Positions 40,658-49,415 of a stretch of DNA of 64,000 bases are shown piece after piece; positions within the stretch are counted from its first letter, which is position 1; each line of letters begins with the position of its first letter. The notes beneath the pieces were generated by a model. That model was not told the DNA's origin. It was given only the letters and a program-made list of their open reading frames with translations, and did not search any database. A program made the position numbers and the translations under genes. Source of the stretch: CAWIDU01 sp963835055 (GTDB taxonomy: Bacteria; Patescibacteriota; Saccharimonadia; Saccharimonadales; UBA4665); the NCBI GenBank assembly GCA_963835055.1, contig CAWIDU010000001.1:558001-622000 (forward strand). Direction: 5' to 3'.

Positions 40658-42295
40658 ATGAATTACCGAAACTTACAAAATCTACGCTATCGCTTATACG
40701 CCCGAAAATCTACTGATACCGAAGACAAACAAATACAGTCTCTCGATGATCAAGTAGGGGTTATGAGCGGAGTAGCTAAACGTGAAGAAGCCAGGATTTT
40801 GGGTGAAGCATTACGCGAGAGCAAGTCCGCTAAACGCCCTGGTGTACGTCCCATATTCGAAGAAATGCTTCAAGAAATTGAAAGCGGTAAGATTGACGGA
40901 ATCGTATGCTGGAAACTAGACCGGTTGTCACGTAATCCGACAGACAGTGGACGTATTCAACAGCTCTTACAAGACGGTAAATTAAAACACATACTAACTG
41001 CTGAGAAAAGCTACTTCCCCGAAGATAATGCCATTGTTTTTAGTGTTGAAGCGGGCATGTCTAATCAATATGTCCGCGACTTAAGTAGTAATACTAAACG
41101 TGGTATAAAATCTAAAGCTGAAAAAGGTGATAAGCCAGGCGTTCCACCCGTAGGGTACTTAAATGATCGCATTGAGAAAAAGGTCATAGCAGACCCTGAT
41201 CGTTTTACTTCAATGCGTATGCTCTGGGACAAGATGCTCACTGGTACATACTCAATGGCCCAACTGGTCAAAATTGCCGACAAAGAACTGCACATTACAA
41301 CTCCCGTCAGAGGTCAAACTGGGGGTAAGCCGATTGCATACTCTAGCATCTGCGCCTTATTCAAGAACCGATTTTATACCGGGCAACTACCATTTAAAGG
41401 TGAAGTGTACCCTGGCAATCACCCTGCAATGATCACAGAGGAAGAGTTCGATCGAGTACAGCAGATTATAGACCCATTACACACTACTCGACCTAAAGAT
41501 AAGACGTATAACTTCCAACTTCGTAACCTATTTAAGTGCGGTGAGTGTGGGTTTGCAATTACGGCTGAACAGAAGCGTAAAACGATCAAATCTACAGGGC
41601 AGATCAAAGAATATGTCTACTATCACTGTACTGGTAAGAGCAAGACCATAAAATGTAGCCAACCAAAACTACACATAAATGAAGATGTACTAATCGAACA
41701 AATAAAAGATAAGCTAAATAAGTTCACGATAGACCCTGACTTTTACAAGCTAGCTATAGAGGCTTTGGCGCAAGAAGAAGATGTAGTAGTCGAAAAAGAT
41801 CAGGCCAAGACACTGGCTCACGAAAAAGCCATAGAAAAGAAGAAGCAGTCTATAACTAACTTACGACGTATGCGATACGCAGGAGAAGCTGATGACGATT
41901 CGTGGTACTTCGCAGAAATGCAAACACTCGAAGACGATCTTGAAGTACTTCAGAAGCAACGTAATGACGCTGAATACAAGGCTCGTGATTGGCGCGAAAA
42001 GGCAGATGAGGTATTTACGTTTGCACGCTATGCCAAAGAAGACTTTGATAGTGACGACTTAGAGAAGAAACGCTCAATAATCGTGAAGCTAGGCGAAGTG
42101 CTTACGATTTTGGATAGAACCATCCAGTTCACCCCTAATAAATACTTCATTCCGCTTGAAGAAATGAATGAACGACAGAACAATGCTCTTGAAATGGTTA
42201 GAACCGACGATTTACAGATAAAAAGCCCTGCTTTTCAGCACGGCTCTCTATCATGGCTCCGGGGACTGGATTCGAACCAGCGACCTAGTGGTTAA
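40658..42295 (+). CDS. Large serine recombinase (site-specific integrase)
   Basis: A protein of about 545 residues that should integrate and excise the element. Domains in order are the resolvase catalytic domain (YRLYARKST with the nucleophilic Ser, IDGIVCWKLDRLSRNPTDSG), the recombinase domain (GVPPVGYLND, ALFKNRFYTGQLPFKG), a zinc ribbon (LFKCGECGFAITAEQK and CTGKSKTIKCSQP) and a C-terminal coiled coil (EKKKQSITNLRRMR). AAAGGA lies 7 nt before ATG 40658; ATG 40622 is an alternative. The last residues (WLRGLDSNQRPSG) are encoded on the strand opposite the tRNA-Asn, so the gene end was probably set by the insertion into that tRNA. Confidence 0.92.
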   Translation: MNYRNLQNLRYRLYARKSTDTEDKQIQSLDDQVGVMSGVAKREEARILGEALRESKSAKRPGVRPIFEEMLQEIESGKIDGIVCWKLDRLSRNPTDSGRIQQLLQDGKLKHILTAEKSYFPEDNAIVFSVEAGMSNQYVRDLSSNTKRGIKSKAEKGDKPGVPPVGYLNDRIEKKVIADPDRFTSMRMLWDKMLTGTYSMAQLVKIADKELHITTPVRGQTGGKPIAYSSICALFKNRFYTGQLPFKGEVYPGNHPAMITEEEFDRVQQIIDPLHTTRPKDKTYNFQLRNLFKCGECGFAITAEQKRKTIKSTGQIKEYVYYHCTGKSKTIKCSQPKLHINEDVLIEQIKDKLNKFTIDPDFYKLAIEALAQEEDVVVEKDQAKTLAHEKAIEKKKQSITNLRRMRYAGEADDDSWYFAEMQTLEDDLEVLQKQRNDAEYKARDWREKADEVFTFARYAKEDFDSDDLEKKRSIIVKLGEVLTILDRTIQFTPNKYFIPLEEMNERQNNALEMVRTDDLQIKSPAFQHGSLSWLRGLDSNQRPSG

Positions 42296-42328
42296 CAGCC
42301 ACCCGCTCTACCGCTGAGCTACCCCGGA
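42254..42328 (-). tRNA. tRNA-Asn (GTT)
   Basis: A complete 75-nt cloverleaf including the encoded CCA. The acceptor stem is TCCGGGG/CCCCGGA, followed by discriminator G. The D-loop has AGCTCAGCGGTAGAGC, the anticodon loop is CTGTTAA with anticodon GTT, and the T arm is CTGGTTCGAATCCAG. The 3' part lies under the end of the recombinase gene and is the likely attachment site. Confidence 0.95.
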
Positions 42329-42447
42329 ATATTACTTAATTGTGACAGAGGGATTATAACGAAACAGATGGCGGCTGGCAACTTCGACGGGACACCGGTT
42401 AAGCTATCTTTACTAATATAAGCATATCTGTTTTCATTAAGGGGTAG

Positions 42448-44025
42448 ATGAGCACCAAAACCCAACCTCAAAAAGTGGCTTTGCCAAAACTGCTCGAGGG
42501 CGAAGAGCTGATGTATGTCAAAGAGTTTGACGAGACACCGCCTGGTCTTCAGCATTCTACCCTGTATGACATGGTTCTACTGGGACGAGTCCAAAACTCC
42601 AAGGAGCTTGGCGACGCCGGACCGGTATTGGCGTCATTGTCTCTCAATAGGAGCAAGAGCGATCCGGAGTTTCGGCGTTACGAAGCGGTATTCGGTCGGG
42701 ATGCTCTGCGTGTCGCCCTAGACTTGATTGACTACCATCCGAAACTAGCCCGGGCGACCTTGTTGGCGTTGGCGAGTTCCCAAGGGGTAGAGGTTAACAC
42801 TGTTCGCGAAGAAGAGCCGGGGCGGATCATCCATGAAGACCGTGACCCGAAGGTTGATCCGGTAGCCCGGGACTTGACCGAGCAGCACGGCTGGGGCTGG
42901 CCCTATTACGGGTCGGTTGATTCCACGCCAGAATTTGTCCGCACCCTGGCGGCCTATTGCAGCCGGACGGACGAGGGCGTGGCATTCTTGCAGGCCGATT
43001 ATCAGCGGCGCGATGGCAGTCGGCGAAAAATGATTGATGCTCTGACGGCGGCCGTCGATTGGATCACCGGACGCTTGGCCAACAATCCCCAAGGCCTACT
43101 GGAATCCAAACGCGCCAACCCCGGCGGCATCGAAAACCAGGTCTGGAAAGATTCGTGGGATGCCTACTTCCACGCCGACGGCCAAATTGCTAACCACGAA
43201 CGCGGCGTGGCTTCGGTGGAAGTTCAGCGGGTAGCGCTTGACGCCTTAATTGACGCTGCCGAGCTCTATGATCAACTTCCGGGCATGACCGCCCGGGCGG
43301 CCGAACTGCGTTGGCGGGCTTCTGGCTTGCGCCAAGCCATCTTCCAGTATTTTTGGACGGACGAACGCGGCGGCTATTTCATGCTGGGGACTGACCGGGA
43401 TTCGGCCGGTCACTTGCGTCAACTCAAGGTCAAAGCTTCCAATATGGGGCATCTGCTGCACTCGCGCCTATTAGAGGACGATGAACCGGAAACGCGGCAC
43501 TACCGTGAAGCCGTCATCAAGCAACTTCTGTCGCCGGAGCTTTTGTGCCAAAACGGGATTCGCACCCTGGCGACCGACGAAATCCGCTTCCGCCCAGGGG
43601 CCTATCATAACGGCAGCGTCTGGGTTTGGGACAACTACCTAATCGCCCAAGGCCTAGCGCAGCGTGGTTATTATGACGCCGCCCGCTTCATCGAAAACAT
43701 TTTGCTCAACGACATTAAGACGACTCGCCGACTGGTGGAATTTTTGCGCGGCGCTAATGACGGCCACCCTCTGAACACCCGCACCGTCGACGTTTATGAC
43801 CATCGGAACAAACGCATGAACCGTCTCGAACAGCCGCCCCAAGACATTCAGGCCTGGAGCGCGGCGGCCATTCTAGCCATCAAGCTGAGCCGTCTACCGC
43901 ATAATTCGCGCTACATGGTTACTGATCCGCAGAAAAGAGTATTTGAAAGACGCCTACTGGTTAATATTGGGCAAACTGTCCATCCATCGCTAACTGATTT
44001 GCTCCCCCAGTTAGCGCCGCTGTAG
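42448..44025 (+). CDS. Glycogen-debranching-enzyme-like glycoside hydrolase
   Basis: A 525-residue cytoplasmic protein with the (alpha/alpha)6 toroid of amylo-alpha-1,6-glucosidase / GH63-GH15-like enzymes. It shows YYGSVDSTPEFVRTLAAYCS, NQVWKDSWDAYFHADGQIA and FRPGAYHNGSVWVWDNYLIA, where PxxYHNGxxWPxxN is a family hallmark. It lacks the GH13 domain of full debranching enzymes. The likely substrate is an alpha-glucan or an oligosaccharide, which would fit storage or capsule turnover. AAGGGG lies before the ATG. The end overlaps the convergent glycosyltransferase gene by 15 nt. Confidence 0.8.
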   Translation: MSTKTQPQKVALPKLLEGEELMYVKEFDETPPGLQHSTLYDMVLLGRVQNSKELGDAGPVLASLSLNRSKSDPEFRRYEAVFGRDALRVALDLIDYHPKLARATLLALASSQGVEVNTVREEEPGRIIHEDRDPKVDPVARDLTEQHGWGWPYYGSVDSTPEFVRTLAAYCSRTDEGVAFLQADYQRRDGSRRKMIDALTAAVDWITGRLANNPQGLLESKRANPGGIENQVWKDSWDAYFHADGQIANHERGVASVEVQRVALDALIDAAELYDQLPGMTARAAELRWRASGLRQAIFQYFWTDERGGYFMLGTDRDSAGHLRQLKVKASNMGHLLHSRLLEDDEPETRHYREAVIKQLLSPELLCQNGIRTLATDEIRFRPGAYHNGSVWVWDNYLIAQGLAQRGYYDAARFIENILLNDIKTTRRLVEFLRGANDGHPLNTRTVDVYDHRNKRMNRLEQPPQDIQAWSAAAILAIKLSRLPHNSRYMVTDPQKRVFERRLLVNIGQTVHPSLTDLLPQLAPL

Positions 44026-45189
44026 GTCGATAACTTTTTGATAATGTTTGACGTAACGTTCGGCCATGGTTTTGGCGGAAAAGTTTTTTTCGACTGATTT
44101 GCGGCAAGCCGCTGGATCAATTTCGTCAATGCGTTGCATGTATTTTTTAAACTCGGTCTCGTTCTTAGCTAGGAAGCCATTGACGCCGTGTTGGATAATT
44201 TCGGGCAGAGCACCCCTGGCCATGGCAATGACGGGCGTGCCGCAGGCCAGCGCTTCGATGGGCGCCATGCCGAAAGGCTCCTCCCAAGCTATGGGGAACA
44301 GCAAGGCCCGAGCGCGGCTGATGAAGTTCAGTTTTTGCTGACCGCGCACTTCGCCAACGTAATCGATACTGCCATCCAGAAGGTGGGGGAAGATCTGGTC
44401 ACTGTAATAACGGAAATCAACCAAGCCACGGTAGGTGCTGAGCGGATTGGCTAGCTCCAGTATCATCTTCTTGGGGCTGGTGATATCTCCGACACCGCCC
44501 GCCATCTTGAGTTTGTAGCCCAGCTCTAGACAGGCCCTGACGGCCACTGCCTGGCCCTTTTCTGGATGGAAGCGTGCCAGCGTGATGAAATAATCATCTT
44601 TCTGGGCGACATACGGAAAAAGACTCGCATCAATCGAGTTGTGGACAGGCGACAATAGGGCCGGTTTCAGGGCTTTTGGCGCGCCCTGGGCTAGAGCTTT
44701 CGATATAGGTACCAAGAATAAAGGGTGTTCCCCCGTCATATTGCGCCACATTGGCAAGTTATCCGGTAGGTCTTGCTTTATGCGGTCGGCAGTCGAAAAA
44801 GGTGGCCCGTGGAGCGTATGGATGGCTGGCGGCAGCTGAGAGCCAGCATATGACAGGGCCATCGGGCCGATGAAGCCGTTATGGTCGTGGATAATGTCGA
44901 ACGCACCATCGCGGCGGATCTCGTTCAGCGCAAATAATACTTGGGCGATGGCAATTGGCAGGGAGTCGTAGGCCGGTCGGTGAATATAATGATACTGTCC
45001 GGTTTTATAGAGCCAGTGGTTCTTGCAACCCTCGATGGTTGAATCCCCCGTCGAGAATAGCTCGACGTCAACGTCTAGGTCTTGCAAGGCCGGTATCAGA
45101 GCCGTCAGCACATTCTCGATGCCGCCATAGCCCACCGGTGGAATGGGCAGCCACGGCGGTGCGATCATTGCGACACGCAATTTTTTCAT
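44011..45189 (-). CDS. GT4-family glycosyltransferase
   Basis: A 392-residue GT-B enzyme that transfers a sugar from a nucleotide donor. N-terminal domain: MIAPPWLPIPPVGYGGIE, the usual GGIExxv motif, and FDIIHDHNGF. C-terminal domain: LARFHPEKGQ and WEEPFGMAPIEALACGTPVI, with the E-x7-E donor-binding signature (EEPFGMAPIE), then GALPEII and GVNGFL. Acceptor and product are unknown. GAGG lies 3 nt before the ATG. It converges with the debranching-like gene and follows smpB on the same strand. Confidence 0.92.
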   Translation of the reverse strand: MKKLRVAMIAPPWLPIPPVGYGGIENVLTALIPALQDLDVDVELFSTGDSTIEGCKNHWLYKTGQYHYIHRPAYDSLPIAIAQVLFALNEIRRDGAFDIIHDHNGFIGPMALSYAGSQLPPAIHTLHGPPFSTADRIKQDLPDNLPMWRNMTGEHPLFLVPISKALAQGAPKALKPALLSPVHNSIDASLFPYVAQKDDYFITLARFHPEKGQAVAVRACLELGYKLKMAGGVGDITSPKKMILELANPLSTYRGLVDFRYYSDQIFPHLLDGSIDYVGEVRGQQKLNFISRARALLFPIAWEEPFGMAPIEALACGTPVIAMARGALPEIIQHGVNGFLAKNETEFKKYMQRIDEIDPAACRKSVEKNFSAKTMAERYVKHYQKVIDLQRR

Positions 45190-45223
45190 AAACCTCTAAG
45201 TATTTATGACTACAGTATACACC

Positions 45224-45679
45224 TTAGCGGAGTCGGCGGTCGATTTCGCGCTGTTCGTCGCGCTGCTTGAGTACCTGACGCTTGTCATAGTGCTTCTTGC
45301 CCTGGCCGACGGCCAGGCGCAGTTTGATGTACCGACTCTGGGTCAGGATTTCCAGCGGTACGATGGTCCGGCCTTGCTGCTTGGCTTCGATCAGCGCTTG
45401 GATCTCGCGGCGTTTGGCCAGCAGCCGGCGGGCGCGGGTCTGGTCTGATTCACTAATGAGAATACCGCTGCTGGAGCTGATGGTGGCGTTGATTAGGAAT
45501 AATTCCTCGTTCTTGACGGTCACGTAGGCGCCGCGCAGTTGGCCGTGGCCTAGGCGCAAGGCCTTGGTTTCGGCGCCGGTCAGCTCCAAACCCACCACCA
45601 AAGAATCACCGAGCACATAATCATAGCGGGCGCGGCGGTTGGTAATGCTTTTGGACTGGCGGGTCTTCTTCTTAGCCAT
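45224..45679 (-). CDS. smpB: SsrA-binding protein SmpB
   Basis: A 151-residue RNA-binding protein of trans-translation. It delivers tmRNA to stalled ribosomes. Motifs are ITNRRARYDYVLGDSLVVGL, GAETKALRLGHGQLRGAYV and LLAKRREIQALIEAKQQGRT, with the basic C-terminal tail KKHYDKRQVLKQRDEQREID needed for ribosome entry. Length is normal. CATAAT lies 7 nt upstream of the ATG without a ribosome-binding site, so it is probably leaderless. Confidence 0.97.
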   Translation of the reverse strand: MAKKKTRQSKSITNRRARYDYVLGDSLVVGLELTGAETKALRLGHGQLRGAYVTVKNEELFLINATISSSSGILISESDQTRARRLLAKRREIQALIEAKQQGRTIVPLEILTQSRYIKLRLAVGQGKKHYDKRQVLKQRDEQREIDRRLR

Positions 45680-45686
45680 AGGGGTA

Positions 45687-45692
45687 ATTATG
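45687..45692 (-). promoter_or_regulatory. -10 box (CATAAT), probable leaderless promoter of smpB
   Basis: CATAAT on the minus strand ends 7 nt before the ATG at 45679. Confidence 0.45.
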
Positions 45693-45712
45693 ACGCAAAT
45701 TCTGGCAAGAAG

Positions 45713-46843
45713 CTACTGTTTGGCGCTAAATTCCTGCTGGGCGACGTTCCAGAGTGACGGGTCGTGAAGGACAGTGAGTCGGTAGTACCAATACTCGGCG
45801 CCCCAGAGGTTGATTTGGCGCATGCCAGTAGTCTTGCCGAAAGCGAAAGTGGCTTTCAGCCGGGCGGCGTCCAGCGACTTATTCTGCTCGGCCAGGCTGG
45901 TTTGCTGGATGCTTTGACCGTGCGGCGTCCAAGCCTCAGCCTGCAGCTCGTCAATAATCATGTCGCGATGCAGAAAAATTTTCTGGACCCCGGCCAGGAA
46001 GGCGTAGTACCAAGCCGGTTGCGGGTATTCCAGGTAGCGGTGCGTGACGCCAGCGTCCCAGACGCGCTTATACACCGAGATACCGAATTCATTGGGCTGC
46101 GGCTGGCCGGTCGGGAAACCGATGCCGTTATTGCTGCGGGCGATGATGATCGAGTGTGCCGGGTCGAGCCGCTTAACCAGGTTATCTTCGCTAATAAGCC
46201 GCTGGCGATCGAAATTGTTGCAAATACCGAAGCCTTTCAGGAAGTACTCGTTCTCGAGCTGATAACTCTGCAGCGCTGGGCTATCCTTGTAGCGCTCGAT
46301 AACCTGTTGCATGAACTGCTCCAACTGCGGCTGCCACTGGCTCTCCGGTTGGCTGGTATCCACCCAATTCGGGGCGTGGCACTCCGGCCAGCGCGGTTGG
46401 CGTAGCCCCACCGACAGAATAACTTTGGCGTGCGCGGCGTCGGCCTTCTGGAACTCCCAGTCGAGCTGGCTGAAGTCATAATGCCCGGGCGTCGGCTCCA
46501 TGTCGCTCCAGTAACTGACCAGGCGAAACTGCTTAACGCCGATGCCAATTAAGGCGTCCATGGTTTGCTGCGGGTCGAGACCGAGGCTCTGGGCGTAGTC
46601 GGGTACGAAGCTGACACCCAGTTGCTGCGGTCCGGTCTCAGAGTGAATATACCACTGGCCAACGCCGTAAATAACCAAGCCGACGAAGACCACGAAAGCG
46701 ATTAGGCCGATTGCTAGTCGCTTGGCCCAGCGCCGGCGCGGCCACTCGGGCAGGAATTGGTGCAGTAACAGCCACGCGTCGCCCAGAATCGGGCGCCACT
46801 TTCCGCTGTTTCTCAGTTTTGGTTTGTTATGATTAAGGGGCAT
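45713..46843 (-). CDS. Membrane-anchored GH-A clan glycoside hydrolase-like protein
   Basis: A 376-residue protein with a basic N-terminus, one helix (LAIGLIAFVVFVGLVIYGVG) and an outer TIM-barrel domain. Strand signatures are VKQFRLVSYWSDMEPTPGHY, AHAKVILSVGLRQPRWP, LQSYQLENEYFLKGF (Asn-Glu pair, likely acid/base) and IIDELQAEAWTPHG (likely nucleophile Glu), as in clan GH-A. The substrate is unknown. Its start codon overlaps that of the divergent GT2 gene (CATG), so both genes share a promoter region of which much is inside coding sequence. Confidence 0.75.
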   Translation of the reverse strand: MPLNHNKPKLRNSGKWRPILGDAWLLLHQFLPEWPRRRWAKRLAIGLIAFVVFVGLVIYGVGQWYIHSETGPQQLGVSFVPDYAQSLGLDPQQTMDALIGIGVKQFRLVSYWSDMEPTPGHYDFSQLDWEFQKADAAHAKVILSVGLRQPRWPECHAPNWVDTSQPESQWQPQLEQFMQQVIERYKDSPALQSYQLENEYFLKGFGICNNFDRQRLISEDNLVKRLDPAHSIIIARSNNGIGFPTGQPQPNEFGISVYKRVWDAGVTHRYLEYPQPAWYYAFLAGVQKIFLHRDMIIDELQAEAWTPHGQSIQQTSLAEQNKSLDAARLKATFAFGKTTGMRQINLWGAEYWYYRLTVLHDPSLWNVAQQEFSAKQ

Positions 46844-47711
46844 GATTCAAAAAAGTAAGTTGAGCGTTAGCATTGTTATTCCAGTATACAATGAGGCTGC
46901 TTGTCTGTCCGCCTGTCTAGATGCCCTTGCCCGCCAGACCGTGACACCGCTCGAAGTAATAGTGGTGGATAATAATTCGACTGACGAGACGGTCGCTGTC
47001 GCCGAGCGCTATTCTTTCGTTCGGCTATTGCGAGAAAAGCGTCAGGGCGTGGTCTATGCCCGTGACCGGGGCTTCGACGCTGCTCGTGGCGAGGTTATTG
47101 GTCGGATCGACGCCGATAGCCTGGTTGAATCAAACTGGATAGCCAACGTCCAGAAACTCTTTCGAGAAGCTGATAACCTAACCGCTGTCACCGGCAGCGT
47201 CGGCTATTATGGTCTGTCGGCTAGCTGGCTGCTAGATGGCGTTGATTTGTGGATACGCCGCCGCATGGCGCGACTATTGGGCCATGAAGTCGCTTTGCAG
47301 GGCGCCAATATGGCGCTACGGCGTTCGGCTTGGCTGGCCGTTCGTCAGGAAGTTTGCCGTCAGGGCGGCATGCACGAAGATTACGATCTAGCGATTCACC
47401 TCTCGCAACAAGGCGGGCTGAACAAGTTCGACGAAAGCCTGCGGTTAGCTGTTGATTGCCGCCGCCTCGATAATGGTTGGCTAGATTTCTGTTACTATGC
47501 CTGGCTTAGTCCACAAACGTATGCCAAGCACGGTTTGAAAAGTAGACGCCACATGTACCCGATGGTGGCTTTGATCATTAGCTGTCTGCCGGCCTTGAAG
47601 TTTATGCGTCGCAGCTACGATCAGCGACAAAAATCCTTTTCATGGCACCAAGTGCTCTTCGGTAGCGTTACGTCAGTGCCTCATGTTAACCCGGCGACCT
47701 TCGTTGACTAG
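46842..47711 (+). CDS. GT2-family glycosyltransferase
   Basis: A 289-residue GT-A enzyme. It shows VSIVIPVYNEAACLSACLDA, VVDNNSTDETV with the donor-binding Asp, a DxD-like GRIDADSLVE and GGMHEDYDLAIHL with the ED catalytic-base motif. A weak hydrophobic segment near the C-terminus may touch the membrane. Function is likely polysaccharide or glycolipid synthesis. The ATG overlaps the divergent GH start; TATGAT lies 8 nt upstream inside that gene. The end overlaps the convergent nuclease gene by 4 nt. Confidence 0.92.
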   Translation: MIQKSKLSVSIVIPVYNEAACLSACLDALARQTVTPLEVIVVDNNSTDETVAVAERYSFVRLLREKRQGVVYARDRGFDAARGEVIGRIDADSLVESNWIANVQKLFREADNLTAVTGSVGYYGLSASWLLDGVDLWIRRRMARLLGHEVALQGANMALRRSAWLAVRQEVCRQGGMHEDYDLAIHLSQQGGLNKFDESLRLAVDCRRLDNGWLDFCYYAWLSPQTYAKHGLKSRRHMYPMVALIISCLPALKFMRRSYDQRQKSFSWHQVLFGSVTSVPHVNPATFVD

Positions 47712-48283
47712 TTAGTCTGCGGATTCGAGACATAGCCGCCGGCGTCGGTTGGCGTTGGCTGACAGTTTTTCCATAAACCGAGCTTTTGCTGTTGAGCTTG
47801 TTTCTCGTCGGCTGAGAATTGGGTGGATTTGGTAAACGGAAAGTACGGGTAGTAGAAACCGTAGCCATTCTGGATCAGGACTTCGTCCAGGTTGCGCCCA
47901 TCGGGCAGATAAACGTAGCGCAGCAAGCGGTTGTAGCGGTCGCGGTTGGTGCTCAGGCTGTCCGAAACCAGGCGCACCCGGCTGTTGCCAATCGTTGCTT
48001 TGGTGAAGGCTGCCGCGGCCGGCCCGTAACACTGGATCGGTGTGTTTGGTTTGTGGGTTTCCGGGGTGTCGACGCCAATTAGGCGCACGCTTTCGACCTG
48101 ACCGTTCATGTTGACAGCGATGGTGTCGCCATCAATGAAGTGATCAATGCTGTATAGGCCAGGCTGGTTTGTTTGTAGTGCGTTTCCCAGCCAGCCGTGA
48201 CTCTGGACTTCGAAAATTAATAGGCCGAGCAGCAGCGCGGCCAAGCTGACCCAGAGATGCCGCCGCCGATAACGATGCTTCAT
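47708..48283 (-). CDS. Exported thermonuclease-family nuclease (SNase-like)
   Basis: A 191-residue protein with an N-terminal helix (LWVSLAALLLGLLIFEV) that exports or anchors it. The OB-fold SNase domain follows: FIDGDTIAVNMNG, ESVRLIGVDTPET (catalytic Arg and Asp), a later DRYNRLLRYVYLPDGR with the second catalytic Arg, and VLIQNGYGFYYPYFPF. It should cut extracellular DNA or RNA with calcium, giving nucleotides for an organism that probably cannot make them. Its ATG overlaps the kinase stop (ATGA). Confidence 0.92.
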   Translation of the reverse strand: MKHRYRRRHLWVSLAALLLGLLIFEVQSHGWLGNALQTNQPGLYSIDHFIDGDTIAVNMNGQVESVRLIGVDTPETHKPNTPIQCYGPAAAAFTKATIGNSRVRLVSDSLSTNRDRYNRLLRYVYLPDGRNLDEVLIQNGYGFYYPYFPFTKSTQFSADEKQAQQQKLGLWKNCQPTPTDAGGYVSNPQTN

Positions 48284-48795
48284 TCCAGACTAAGTAAACG
48301 CTTGACTTGGGAGCTGTCAAGTTTGACACCATCAATTTTAATAACTTTTTCATTTTTGGCTGGCGGCTGGAGATGGCCGGCGATTCGATCGAACTGCTCG
48401 GAGGTCATGCCAGCTAGATAGCCGTTGCGGGCGGTCGCCATCTGGACGGCGCGCTTCTTGGCCAAAGTCTTGGAGGTAGTCATCCAGATAACAACCGTCT
48501 CGGCGCCGTTGGCAGCGGCGATGTCACGCAAGTGCTGGCGATCCTTGAAGAAATTGAAATTGGTATCGAAAATGACGCTCTTGCCTTCGCTCAATAGTTG
48601 TGCGGCCATGGTGTTGAGATAATCATACAGCTGGCTGTTCTCGGTGGCCGAATGCGTCGGTTGCTCGAACATCGACCGCCGCTCCCAATCAGTCCAAATA
48701 TGAGTGGCTCCGGTCAGCTGGTTGATAATTTTGGAAACCGTCGTCTTGCCCGAACCCGGATAGCCGACCAGCAGGTAGAGTTGGGGCTTAGCCAT
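48280..48795 (-). CDS. P-loop kinase-like ATP-binding protein
   Basis: A 171-residue AAA-type nucleotide kinase-like protein. Walker A is LVGYPGSGKTTVSKIINQLT, and SVIFDTNFNFFKDRQHLRDI matches the second-motif region of polynucleotide- or gluconate-kinase-like proteins, with VVIWMTTSKTLAKKRAVQMA as the lid with Arg residues. The family includes zeta-toxin-like and RNA/DNA 5'-kinases. It overlaps the secreted nuclease gene by 4 nt; a link to nucleic acid salvage is possible but not shown. Confidence 0.8.
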   Translation of the reverse strand: MAKPQLYLLVGYPGSGKTTVSKIINQLTGATHIWTDWERRSMFEQPTHSATENSQLYDYLNTMAAQLLSEGKSVIFDTNFNFFKDRQHLRDIAAANGAETVVIWMTTSKTLAKKRAVQMATARNGYLAGMTSEQFDRIAGHLQPPAKNEKVIKIDGVKLDSSQVKRLLSLE

Positions 48796-48827
48796 GCCCC
48801 CAGTTTATCAATTAAGGCCGTCCCGGC

Positions 48828-49397
48828 CTAAAAGTCGATGCCTTTGTTGGCCAAGAATTTGTCGTCGAAGTGGTGCTTGAGTTTGTGCATGTCGGTGGCG
48901 ATGTCGACATTTTTCATTAATTTCTGCGGAAAATCGCGGCCGGTCAGGCAGAGACTGGTGTTCGGCGCCCGTTTTTTAATTAAATCTAGCAATTGCTTTT
49001 CGGTAATCAATCCGTCGTGAACGGCGTTATTAATTTCGTCGCAAATAACTAGGTCAAACTTGCCGCTGCTGGTGGCTTTCAATGCCTCTTTGTATGTTTG
49101 CTGTGCGGCTTTTTTATGCTGCGCCTCGCTAATGTGCTGCTCGCTAAGCTCGCCGGCCTTGTAAAACCCCTTGCCGCCCTTATAAAAATATAACTGATCC
49201 TTGAATAAGGACTGGATGTCGCGGATGAAGACATGCTCGCTGACGCCCCAGTATTTAATGAACTGTATGAAGGCCACGTTCCAGCGGTTGCCCAGGGCCC
49301 GCACCAGTAAACCCAAGCTGGCGGTGGTTTTGCCCTTGCCTTCGCCGGTATATATAATCACCACCGATTTTTTTTGCTGGTAATCCTCGAACGCCAT
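48828..49397 (-). CDS. Corrinoid adenosyltransferase (CobO/BtuR family)
   Basis: A 189-residue P-loop enzyme that adenosylates cob(I)alamin-type corrinoids. It has IIYTGEGKGKTTASLGLLVR (the GxGKGKTTA motif of the family), WNVAFIQFIKY, DLVICDEINNAVHDGLI and NTSLCLTGRDFPQKL followed by DIATDMHKLKH. These correspond to the DExxN and TGR segments of CobA/CobO. No other corrinoid gene is in the window, so it would serve salvage or an unknown use. TATACT lies 6 nt before the ATG, so it is probably leaderless. Confidence 0.9.
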   Translation of the reverse strand: MAFEDYQQKKSVVIIYTGEGKGKTTASLGLLVRALGNRWNVAFIQFIKYWGVSEHVFIRDIQSLFKDQLYFYKGGKGFYKAGELSEQHISEAQHKKAAQQTYKEALKATSSGKFDLVICDEINNAVHDGLITEKQLLDLIKKRAPNTSLCLTGRDFPQKLMKNVDIATDMHKLKHHFDDKFLANKGIDF

Positions 49398-49403
49398 ACC
49401 AGT

Positions 49404-49409
49404 AGTATA
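49404..49409 (-). promoter_or_regulatory. -10 box (TATACT), probable leaderless promoter of cobO-like gene
   Basis: TATACT on the minus strand ends 6 nt before the ATG at 49397. Confidence 0.45.
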
Positions 49410-49415
49410 GCTAAT

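Noticed and set aside
27900..42254. Second copy of the tRNA-Asn 3' end as the other attachment site
   Set aside because: I looked for the T-arm sequence around TTCGAA and found no extended match in the window.
42241..42295. Recombinase C-terminus WLRGLDSNQRPSG as a genuine domain
   Set aside because: It is the familiar translation of the strand opposite a tRNA gene, so it is not evidence of a protein domain.
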